Origin: Paraburkholderia sp. CNPSo 3272
GTDB taxonomy: Bacteria > Pseudomonadota > Gammaproteobacteria > Burkholderiales > Burkholderiaceae
DNA length: 64,000 bases
NCBI RefSeq assembly: GCF_024206495.1
Contig: NZ_JAMBPQ010000010.1
Coordinates: forward strand, 124,001 to 188,000
Direction of reading: 5' to 3'
A program made the position numbers and the translations under genes. The notes beneath the pieces were generated by a model. It ran no database searches. It saw only the letters and a list, made by a program, of their open reading frames with translations, and was not told where the DNA came from. Of the stretch, positions 42,992-50,492 are shown one piece after another. Every line of letters begins with the position of its first letter. Position 1 is the first letter of the stretch.

Positions 42992-45115
42992 TCAGGCCGA
43001 TTGATTGAGGCTCGCGAAATTCTCGCCGCGCTCGACCAGTCCGACGAGCAGCGGCGAAGGACGCCAGAACAGCGGATCTTCTTTCGCATACTCGCGGATA
43101 TCGGCGAGCACGTTGGCGAGGCCCACGGTATCGGCGTACTTCATCGGACCGCCGCGATAGCGCGGGAAACCGTAACCGTAGAGCAGCGTGACATCGACAT
43201 CGAGCGGGCGCAGGGCGATCTTTTCATGCACGACGTTCGCGCCTTCGTTGATCATCGCGGCCATGTAGCGGCGCATGATGGCTTCGTCGCTGAAGCTGCG
43301 CGGCTCGATGCCGACACGCTCGCGCTCGGCGCGGATGATGGACTCGACTTCGGGATCGGGCGTGCCCGTGCGTGCACCTTCCGGGTAGAGATAGAAGCCG
43401 CGGCCCGTCTTCTGGCCGAACCAGCCGCGCTCGCAGATGCGGTCGGCGATCTGCACGTAGCGCGCCTTCGGGTCGCGCGTGGCGGCGCGGCGCTTGCGCG
43501 TGGCCCAACCGATGTCGCCGCCCGCGAGATCGACCACCTGGTACGGGCCCATCGGAAAACCGAAGTCGCGCACTGCCTTGTCGATCTGATAGGGCGAAGC
43601 GCCGTCTTCCATCAGATGATCCGCAGCCGTGCGGAACACCGCGAGAATGCGGTTGCCGATGAAGCCGTCGCACACGCCTGCGCGCACCGGCACCTTGCGC
43701 AGCTTCTTCGCCAGCTCGAACGCCGTGGCGACCACATCGGCGCTCACCTGCTTCGGCACCACGATTTCGAGCAGCTTCATGATGTTGGCGGGCGAGAAGA
43801 AGTGCAGGCCCACTACGTCCTGCGGGCGTTCGATGCTGGCCGCAATGGCGTCGATGTCGAGATACGACGTGTTGGTCGCGAGCACGGAGCCGGGTTTGCA
43901 CACGCGGTCGAGTTCGGCGAACACGGCCTGCTTCACGGCCATGTCCTCGAACACGGCTTCGATGACGAGATCGGTGTTCGCAAGCGCGTCGTACGAGGTG
44001 CTGCCGCTAAAGCGCGCGAGGATCTGCGCTTTCGCCTCGGGCTTCATGCGGCCCTTGGCGATGAGGCCGTCGTAGACCTTTTCCACATGGGCGCGGCCGC
44101 GCGCTAGCGAGGCGTCGTCGCGCTCGATCATCGTCACGGGCAGCCCCGCGTCGAGCACGGCCACGGCAATGCCCGCGCCCATCGTGCCGCCGCCGATCAC
44201 GCCGACGGTGTCGATCGCGCGCGGCTTCGCGCTCTTCGTTTCAGGGGCCTTCTGCACCTCGCGCTCGGCGAAGAATGCGTGCACGAGACCCGCGCGCTGC
44301 GGGCTTTCGAGGCACTCGAGGAACTGCTTGCGCTCGAAGCGCAGGCCTTCGTCGAACGAAAGATCGAGCGCGGCCTGCACGCAATCGACGATCTTCAGCG
44401 GCGAGAAGAGGCCGCGCGACTTCTTTGCGGTTTCGGCGCGGGCGGCGTCGATCGCGGCTTGCGCCTGGGCGCGATCGGCGAGCGCCCGGGCGTCGCGCGT
44501 GCGTCGCACCGGGGCATGACCCGCGAGCAGTTCCTGCGCGTAGGCGAGGCCTTCGGCGAGGATGTCGTCGCTCGCGCCCACCCGATCGACGAGGCCCAGC
44601 TTGTGGGCTTCCTGCGCGCTCGCGTGACGGCCGCTCAGCATCAGCGAGAGCGCCGCTTCGGCGCCGATCAGGCGGGGCGTGCGTTGCGTGCCGCCGGCGC
44701 CGGGCAACAGGCCCAGCTGCACTTCGGGCAGGCCGAGCTTCGCGCCCGCCACGGCGAGCCGGTAGTGGGCCGCGAGCGCCACTTCGAGGCCGCCGCCGAG
44801 CGCCGCGCCGTGAATGGCGGCGATCACCGGCTTGTGACAGGCCTCGATGCGGTTGCAGACGTCGGGCAGCGCGGGCGGCTGCGGCGGCTTGCCGAATTCG
44901 CGGATATCCGCGCCGGCAATGAAATTGCGCCCGGCGCCGATGATCAGCACGGCCTGCACGGCGTCGTTCGCCTCGGCATGCTCGATGGCGGCGGCGAGGC
45001 CGCGGCGCACGTCCACGCCCAGCGCGTTGACGGGGGGATTGTCGACGGTAACAAGCAGCACCTTGCCGCGCAGTTCATGAGTGACGGGGGAGGCGTTCAC
45101 GGGATCGGATGCCAT
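42992..45115 (-). CDS. 3-hydroxyacyl-CoA dehydrogenase/enoyl-CoA hydratase, PimF-like
   Basis: 707 residues from the ATG at 45115. The N-terminal crotonase domain (residues ~10-190) has NFIAGADIREF and AALGGGLEVALAAHYRLAVAGAKLGLPEVQLGLLPGAGGTQRTPRLIG; the C-terminal dehydrogenase has the NAD loop VIGGGTMGAGIAVAVLDAG and the catalytic HFFSPANIMKLLEIV, followed by two 3HCDH_C domains. FadB/FadJ/PimF-type bifunctional enzyme carrying out hydration and oxidation. First gene of a four-gene operon (hydratase-dehydrogenase, two ACADs, CoA-transferase), divergent from a LysR regulator. No thiolase follows, so the last step is encoded elsewhere. Confidence 0.92.
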   Translation of the reverse strand: MASDPVNASPVTHELRGKVLLVTVDNPPVNALGVDVRRGLAAAIEHAEANDAVQAVLIIGAGRNFIAGADIREFGKPPQPPALPDVCNRIEACHKPVIAAIHGAALGGGLEVALAAHYRLAVAGAKLGLPEVQLGLLPGAGGTQRTPRLIGAEAALSLMLSGRHASAQEAHKLGLVDRVGASDDILAEGLAYAQELLAGHAPVRRTRDARALADRAQAQAAIDAARAETAKKSRGLFSPLKIVDCVQAALDLSFDEGLRFERKQFLECLESPQRAGLVHAFFAEREVQKAPETKSAKPRAIDTVGVIGGGTMGAGIAVAVLDAGLPVTMIERDDASLARGRAHVEKVYDGLIAKGRMKPEAKAQILARFSGSTSYDALANTDLVIEAVFEDMAVKQAVFAELDRVCKPGSVLATNTSYLDIDAIAASIERPQDVVGLHFFSPANIMKLLEIVVPKQVSADVVATAFELAKKLRKVPVRAGVCDGFIGNRILAVFRTAADHLMEDGASPYQIDKAVRDFGFPMGPYQVVDLAGGDIGWATRKRRAATRDPKARYVQIADRICERGWFGQKTGRGFYLYPEGARTGTPDPEVESIIRAERERVGIEPRSFSDEAIMRRYMAAMINEGANVVHEKIALRPLDVDVTLLYGYGFPRYRGGPMKYADTVGLANVLADIREYAKEDPLFWRPSPLLVGLVERGENFASLNQSA

Positions 45116-45204
45116 GGCGATGCTGTCTCCATAATGAGGGCCGGACTGGCGCGCCAGACGGCAATGTTTCATGTTCGCGTCGATTCTCGGCGCGCCAGGG
45201 GCAA

Positions 45205-45252
45205 TTGACAATCCCATCGCTCATTGACAGACTGTCAAGGTATTTTTGACAG
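45205..45252. promoter_or_regulatory. LysR-type operator region, TTGACAG palindrome
   Basis: TTGACAG-A-CTGTCAA (45224-45238) is a perfect inverted repeat containing a T-N11-A core; isolated TTGACA (45205-45210) and TTGACAG (45246-45252) half-sites flank it. Lies between the divergent PimF-like and LysR genes, where LTTRs bind. Confidence 0.7.
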
Positions 45253-45263
45253 TGGATGTTGGC

Positions 45264-46172
45264 ATGGACGTCAATGCGCTAACCCTGCTCGTCGAGATTC
45301 TCGACGCGGGCAACCTCAGCGAGGCGGCGCGCCGGCTCAAGATGAGCCGCGCGAACGTCAGCTACCACCTCAACCATCTGGAGAAGTCGATCGGCCTGCA
45401 GCTCGTGCGCCGCACCACGCGCCGGGTCGAGCCGACCGAAATCGGCCTGAAGCTCTACGAGCACGGCCGGGCGATCCAGAATGCGCTGCTCGCCGCGCGC
45501 GAATCGGTTTCCACCCTCGGCCAGAGCCTGCAGGGGCGCGTGCGGCTTTCCGTGCCGAGCGGCTACGGGCAGCTCGTGATGTCGGACTGGCTCATTCAGT
45601 TCAAGCGGATGTACCCCGGCATCGTGCTCGACGTGATGTTCGAAAACCGCGTGGAGGACCTGCTGCGCGACGAAGTCGATATTGCCGTGCGCGTGATGCA
45701 CGAGCCGCCTCAGAACCTCGTGGCGCGCGACATGGGGCCGGTGAAGTACATCGCGTGTGCGTGCACGGAGTGGGCCGAAAAGCACCGCATGCCGCAAACG
45801 CTGGAGGATCTGGCGCGCGCACCCGTCATCACGGCGACGGTGGTGGGGCGGCAATTGCGCCTTGCGGGTTATCTGAACGACGACCGGCACGAGGTGCTGC
45901 TCGAGCCTTCGATCATTTCGGAAAACTTTCTATTTCTGCGCCAGTCGATTCTCGCGGGGCTCGGCGTAGGCATCGTGCCCGACTACGTGATGCACGACGA
46001 CATTCGCCAAGGCGCTGCCGTCACGTCGCTCGACGCGTGGCGTTTGAGCATATTCGGCACGCATATGTACATGCTCTATATGCCGAACCGCCATCACACG
46101 CGGGCGGCGTCCACCTTCATCGATTACGTGCTGGGGGAGGCCCGCAAAACCGGGCGCGGCGCGGCCGCGTGA
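45264..46172 (+). CDS. LysR-family transcriptional regulator
   Basis: 302 residues from the ATG at 45264; an upstream TTG/GTG in frame would put the start inside the operator. The HTH reads NALTLLVEILDAGNLSEAARRLKMSRANVSYHLNHLEKSIGLQLVRRTTRRVEPTEIG, followed by the periplasmic-binding-like effector domain (GRVRLSVPSGYGQLVMSDWLIQFKRMYPGIVLDVMFENRVEDLLRDEVDIAVRV). It faces the pim-like operon across a palindromic operator, so it is the probable regulator of dicarboxylate degradation; the inducer may be an acyl-CoA or the free acid. SD is weak. Confidence 0.9.
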   Translation: MDVNALTLLVEILDAGNLSEAARRLKMSRANVSYHLNHLEKSIGLQLVRRTTRRVEPTEIGLKLYEHGRAIQNALLAARESVSTLGQSLQGRVRLSVPSGYGQLVMSDWLIQFKRMYPGIVLDVMFENRVEDLLRDEVDIAVRVMHEPPQNLVARDMGPVKYIACACTEWAEKHRMPQTLEDLARAPVITATVVGRQLRLAGYLNDDRHEVLLEPSIISENFLFLRQSILAGLGVGIVPDYVMHDDIRQGAAVTSLDAWRLSIFGTHMYMLYMPNRHHTRAASTFIDYVLGEARKTGRGAAA

Positions 46173-46224
46173 GCGGCGCAGGTAGCACGCCGCCACTCGC
46201 CGCGCCGGTTGCAAGCGCAACGAA

Positions 46225-47016
46225 CTACTGGCCCGTGAGCGTGTTGTTGTACTCCACGGCCGGCTGCGAGGTGTTGCCGCCCTGCGCGACGAGCAGGTGA
46301 ATCTGCCCCGGCAGGAGTTGCGAGAGCGTACCCGAGATCGGCACGGTCGTAATGAGCCAGTCCGCATTGTTCGCGAGGTTGAAAGAGGCCGACTCGTAGA
46401 TCGCCGTCTTGCTGCCCGCTGTCGTGACGATCGCCACGTAGTTGCCGCCGTTCATATAGATCGAGTCCTGGCCGCTCGCGGGCACGGCATTCTTGTATCC
46501 CACGGCCGGCAAGGTCGGCTGCACGGTGTTGATGTCCGTGCCGGGCGCGACGATGTAAATGTCGAGGTTCTGCGCATTGACGGTGGCGTTGAAGGCGCGC
46601 AGGCGTGCGCTGCTGGAAAGCAGGCCCTTGTCGAACGGATCGTCGATCAGGCCGATGTCGCCGCCCGTGAGCGCGGGCAACGCGAGCACGGTGTACTCGT
46701 GACCCTTCGCCACGTCGGGGAAGGCGCCGCTCGCAATCGCCGTGGTCGTGCCCGTGCTCGCATACGAGACGTTGGTGTTGCCGGTGTTGATGTTGGCGAA
46801 GTTCGTGACCTGCTTGTACGCGATGTTCGTCTGCAGGGCGCTGCCGTTCACCAGAAAGTCGACGTTCGGGCCGCCAGGCAGGGCGTGCACAAAATGTATC
46901 TCGGGATTCTGCACGCCGATCTCCTTGCCGACGTCGTTGCTGCTGCTGCCGCCGCCGCATGCCGTGAGCAGGGCTGCCGCGCTCGCGAACGCGAGCAATG
47001 TGCGTATTGTCTTCAT
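46225..47016 (-). CDS. DUF4397 domain lipoprotein
   Basis: 263 residues from the ATG at 47016. A lipoprotein signal peptide ends in the lipobox LLTACGGGSSS, so the mature N-terminal Cys should be lipidated. Two DUF4397 modules follow (IHFVHALPGGPNVDFLVNGSALQTNIAYKQVTNFANI... and LRAFNATVNAQNLDIYIVAPGTDI), beta-rich repeats typical of envelope proteins of unknown function. A Ser/Gly/Asn/Thr-rich composition fits an extracellular or periplasmic location. Convergent with the LysR gene; monocistronic. Confidence 0.85.
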   Translation of the reverse strand: MKTIRTLLAFASAAALLTACGGGSSSNDVGKEIGVQNPEIHFVHALPGGPNVDFLVNGSALQTNIAYKQVTNFANINTGNTNVSYASTGTTTAIASGAFPDVAKGHEYTVLALPALTGGDIGLIDDPFDKGLLSSSARLRAFNATVNAQNLDIYIVAPGTDINTVQPTLPAVGYKNAVPASGQDSIYMNGGNYVAIVTTAGSKTAIYESASFNLANNADWLITTVPISGTLSQLLPGQIHLLVAQGGNTSQPAVEYNNTLTGQ

Positions 47017-47304
47017 TGTTGACCTCATTCGTTTCGTTCAGGCTGCACGGTGTACGGCCTCATTTGTGGCCGTGCGTTGTTATTGCGCCCCTGCGCGAGC
47101 CCGGACGGCGGCGCGATGCTGCATAGGGGCGAGTGCGATCAGCAATTGGTGTGCCGTGCGGCGCGTTTCCGCGCAATGCGTGCGCGCGCAACGGGATAAG
47201 GAGAGGGGGGCGATGGGGGCTGCACGCGTGTGAAGGCGGCCGCGCGCGGCACTTGCGACGTTCGATGGCAGCTTTTACGGCGGCGCGAAGGTGCGCGCCG
47301 ATAT

Positions 47305-47703
47305 TCAAGAGTCCTGTGCGCCGTTGTCATCCGGGTCCGCGTTTTGCGCACGATGACCGCTTGCACTTGCGCGGGCGGCGTCCGGCCGTCCGCGCGTGAC
47401 GGACGAAACGGCGACGCGTTGCTGGATCCCGGCCTTCGTGAGCATATGCGCGCTGATCGGCGCGGTGAGAAACAGGAACGCCGGAATCAGCACTTCGTGC
47501 AGGCTCGCGAAATCGTTGTGCGCACTGAAGTACACGACGGAAGCGAGCACGACGCCGCCTACGCCGAGCGTGGTCGATTTGGTGGGTCCGTGCAGGCGCA
47601 TGTAGAAGTCGGGCAGGCGTGCGAGGCCTATCGCGCCGATCAGCGTGAACGCGCTGCCGAGCAGGAGCAGCACGCAGACAATCGCTTCGATGACGGTTTG
47701 CAT
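47305..47703 (-). CDS. phaG: Cation/H+ antiporter subunit G
   Basis: 132 residues with three membrane helices; MQTVIEAIVCVLLLLGSAFTLIGAIGLARLPDFYMRLHGPTKSTTLGVGG is the MrpG/PhaG signature. The last ~35 residues are a hydrophilic tail beyond the family core. It ends the six-gene antiporter operon, 9 bases after phaF. No gene follows on this strand for about 290 bases. Confidence 0.9.
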   Translation of the reverse strand: MQTVIEAIVCVLLLLGSAFTLIGAIGLARLPDFYMRLHGPTKSTTLGVGGVVLASVVYFSAHNDFASLHEVLIPAFLFLTAPISAHMLTKAGIQQRVAVSSVTRGRPDAARASASGHRAQNADPDDNGAQDS

Positions 47704-47712
47704 GGCGAAGCC

Positions 47713-47988
47713 CTAGTTCAGTTCGATGATGTCGCCGCGCTGCAGGTACTTCGTGAATGCGACGGTTGCCACGAACCCCATGACCGCGATGAGCAGCGCG
47801 ATTTCGAAGAAGACCGTCGAGCGCAGCATGATGCCGTAGACGACGATGAGCGCGATCGCGTTGACGTTGAGCGTGTCGAGCGCAACGAGACGGTCGGGCA
47901 GCGAAGGCCCGCGCACGAGGCGCACGAGCGTGAGCAGGAACGCGAGCCCGAGGATCGCGAACGACACCGGGATGATGATGGCTAGCAT
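47713..47988 (-). CDS. phaF: Cation/H+ antiporter subunit F
   Basis: 91 residues from the ATG at 47988 (the longer upstream frame is not used). Three helices; LVRLVRGPSLPDRLVALDTLNVNAIALIVVYGIMLRSTVFFEIALLIAVMGFVATVAFTKYL is diagnostic of MrpF/PhaF. The start overlaps the phaE stop by 7 bases, so it is translationally coupled. Confidence 0.9.
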   Translation of the reverse strand: MLAIIIPVSFAILGLAFLLTLVRLVRGPSLPDRLVALDTLNVNAIALIVVYGIMLRSTVFFEIALLIAVMGFVATVAFTKYLQRGDIIELN

Positions 47989-48476
47989 GCGAAGATCTCC
48001 ATGAGCGGGGCTTCGTAACGGGACTTGATCAAGGCGACGAGCGCGGCTTCGTCTTGGAGATCGAGCACGTGCACGACGAGGCGTCTGCGGTCGTCGGAGA
48101 GTTCGGCGCACAGCGTGCCGGGACTCAGCGAGACGATGCTAATGAGCGCGGACAGCGCGATTTCGTGGGTGCTGTCGAGCGGCACGTCGATGAAGGCAGG
48201 GCGCAGGCGCTTCGTCGGGCCGAGCACGAGCAATGCGACTTCGAGATTCGCCACGAGGATGTCGTAGAGCACATGCCCGAAGAGCCGCACGAGCAGCCAC
48301 GGTTTGCCGAAGCGCACGGGCGCGAGCCATAGCCCTTCGCCCACGCGGTAGGCGATGACGGTCCCGAGCACGACGCCAAGGAGCAGGTTGCCCGGCGAGA
48401 TGTCGTTCATCAGCAAGACCCAGCATACGAGCAGCACGACGGTGAGCCAAGGGTGCGGAAAGAGCCTCTTGAGCAT
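47982..48476 (-). CDS. phaE: Cation/H+ antiporter subunit E
   Basis: 164 residues from the ATG at 48476, one base after the phaD stop. The MrpE family core is visible: WLTVVLLVCWVLLMNDISPGNLLLGVVLGTVIAYRVG, then LEVALLVLGPTKRLRPAFIDVPLD and SIVSLSPGTLCAELSDDRRRLVVHVLDL. A predicted membrane anchor plus cytoplasmic part, an accessory subunit of the complex. Confidence 0.9.
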   Translation of the reverse strand: MLKRLFPHPWLTVVLLVCWVLLMNDISPGNLLLGVVLGTVIAYRVGEGLWLAPVRFGKPWLLVRLFGHVLYDILVANLEVALLVLGPTKRLRPAFIDVPLDSTHEIALSALISIVSLSPGTLCAELSDDRRRLVVHVLDLQDEAALVALIKSRYEAPLMEIFAC

Positions 48477-48477
48477 G

Positions 48478-50142
48478 TCAGCTTCCTCCGCCCTGTGAGG
48501 CTTGCGCGGCCTGCGCGGGCAGGATCGCGTGAACGTAGGCTTCGCGGTCGAGCAACTGCGCGGCGGTGGCGTCGAGATATTGTTTGAGCGGGCCGGCAAA
48601 CACCGTTGCCGCCACCACGCCCGCAAGCAGCAGCCCACACGCGCCGAGCTTGGCGCGGCTGCCGCGCGGCGCGGTGGCGGGTGCGCCGACGCAGGCGCGT
48701 GCAGCGGGCATCGCCCACAGCAGGCGTGTGCCTGTGCGGCTGAGCGCGACGATCGACAGCAGGCCCGCGACCAGCACGGCGGGCCAGAGCACGACGGCCT
48801 GCGCAAGCGGCGTGGCGGCGAGCACCATGGCCTTGCCTAGAAAGCCCGAGAGCGGCGGCAGGCCGACTGCGCCAACCGCTGCCGCGAGATAGAGCACACC
48901 GGCGATATTCGAGGGCCACGGCGCAGGCGTTTTTCCAGGGTTCGCCGCCTTGGGAGGCACTGCGATCGGCTCGCCGTCTGCTTCGGGTGTGATGGCCGGC
49001 GCGGAGGCGTCGTCGAGCGATTCTAGCGAGGCGGGCTCGCGTGTTTCGGCTGCAGCGGGCACGGTCGCCGGCTCGCCTGGTTCGGACTCCAGTGTATCGG
49101 CGAGCATGAACAGCGCACCCGTGCATAGCGTCGTGCTGATGAGGTAGTACAGCAGCGCGCTCCAGGCGAGCACGGTCTGCAGCGTGACAGCCGCAATCAG
49201 CAGGCCGACCGAGACCAGCACGAGAAAACCGGTCGTGGTCTTGAGGCTCGATACCGCGAGCGCGCCGAGCGCGCCATAGACGATCGTCGCAATGGCGAGC
49301 CACCACGCCCATTGATGCAGGAACGCGTCGAGCACGCCGCCCGCCGCGCCGAACACGAGCGCGTCGCAGCGAAGCATCGCGTAGATACCCACCTTGGTCA
49401 TGATCGCGAACAGCGCGGCCACCGGCCCGATTGCGCTTCGATACGCCTGTGGCAACCAGAACGACATGGGGAACACGGCGGCCTTGAGGCCGAATACGAG
49501 CATGAGCGTCGCGCCCGCGAACTGCGCGAGGGGCAGCGACGCGGGGTCCAGGTGCGCGAGCCGCTCGCCGGCGTCGGCCATGTTGAGCGTGCCCGTGAGG
49601 CCGTACAGCACGCCCAGCGCGATCAGGAAAAACGACGAGCCCACGAGGTTCAACAGCATGTAGTGCAGGCCATTGCGCACGCGGCGGCGGCCGCCGCCAT
49701 GCAGCAGCAGCGCGTAGGAGGCGATTAGCAGCAGCTCGAAGAAGACGAACAGATTGAAGAGATCGCCTGCGAGAAACGCGCCGTTCAGGCCCATCAGCTC
49801 GAACTGCACGAGTGCGCGATAGTAGCGTCCGCGCCGCACATCGGCACTCGTGGTGCCGAGCAGGCAGCAACACGCGAGCAGCGCGGTCAGCACGAGCATG
49901 AGTGCGCCGAGCCGGTCGATCTGCAACACGATGCCGAACGGCGCGGGCCACGCGCCGAGTGCGTAGCTGGCAACCTGCCCTTGCGCCGCGAATTCGGCGA
50001 GCGCCACCGCGATGGGCAGCAGCGCTAGCGTGGCGATCACGTTGATCGCACGCTGCAGGCGTTTCGCGCGCAGCGGCAGCGCAACGATCGCGCCGGCCGC
50101 GAACAGCGGAATCAGGATGGGGAGGATGAGAGCGTGGTTCAT
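48478..50142 (-). CDS. phaD: Cation/H+ antiporter subunit D
   Basis: 554 residues from the ATG at 50142 (ATGA overlap with phaC). Proton-translocating NuoN/MrpD-like core with about 13 helices, including LLLGTTSADVRRGRYYRALVQFELMGLNGAFLAGDLFNLFVFFELLLIASYALLLHGGG and AVFPMSFWLPQAYRSAIGPVAALFAIMTKVGIYAMLR. An unusual ~70-residue Ala/Pro/Glu-rich hydrophilic segment lies near residues 375-440, before the last helices. It forms part of the multisubunit antiporter that exports Na+ or K+ in exchange for protons. Confidence 0.92.
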   Translation of the reverse strand: MNHALILPILIPLFAAGAIVALPLRAKRLQRAINVIATLALLPIAVALAEFAAQGQVASYALGAWPAPFGIVLQIDRLGALMLVLTALLACCCLLGTTSADVRRGRYYRALVQFELMGLNGAFLAGDLFNLFVFFELLLIASYALLLHGGGRRRVRNGLHYMLLNLVGSSFFLIALGVLYGLTGTLNMADAGERLAHLDPASLPLAQFAGATLMLVFGLKAAVFPMSFWLPQAYRSAIGPVAALFAIMTKVGIYAMLRCDALVFGAAGGVLDAFLHQWAWWLAIATIVYGALGALAVSSLKTTTGFLVLVSVGLLIAAVTLQTVLAWSALLYYLISTTLCTGALFMLADTLESEPGEPATVPAAAETREPASLESLDDASAPAITPEADGEPIAVPPKAANPGKTPAPWPSNIAGVLYLAAAVGAVGLPPLSGFLGKAMVLAATPLAQAVVLWPAVLVAGLLSIVALSRTGTRLLWAMPAARACVGAPATAPRGSRAKLGACGLLLAGVVAATVFAGPLKQYLDATAAQLLDREAYVHAILPAQAAQASQGGGS

Positions 50143-50492
50143 TCGCCGCGCATCTCCAGGCCGCTGCGCTGCGGGTTGTCGCCGTCCACGTGGTCGGTGC
50201 CGTCGATCGCGAGCGCGCGCAGCGCGAGCACGACCGTGAAGGCCGTCATGGCGAAGCCGATCACGATCGCAGTGAGCACGAGCGCCTGAGGCACCGGGTC
50301 GGCATACTGCGCGCCCGCCGCGATCACGGGCGGCTTGCCGGTGGAGAGCCGGCCCATGCCGAGCAGGAACAGATTGATCGCATAGGAGAACAGCGTGATG
50401 CCGAGGATCACCGGCAGCACGCGGGCGCACAGCAGCAGGTAGAGGCCGCTTGCGCAGAGCACGCCGAGCGTAATGGCGAAGGCGGCTTCCAT
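50139..50492 (-). CDS. phaC: Cation/H+ antiporter subunit C
   Basis: 117 residues with three helices, starting MEAAFAITLGVLCASGLYLLLCARVLPVILGITLFSYAINLFLLGMG; NuoK/MrpC-like. Its ATG shares a base with the phaAB stop (TGATG). The hydrophilic C-terminus GDNPQRSGLEMRGE is longer than usual in MrpC. Central subunit of the operon. Confidence 0.92.
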   Translation of the reverse strand: MEAAFAITLGVLCASGLYLLLCARVLPVILGITLFSYAINLFLLGMGRLSTGKPPVIAAGAQYADPVPQALVLTAIVIGFAMTAFTVVLALRALAIDGTDHVDGDNPQRSGLEMRGE

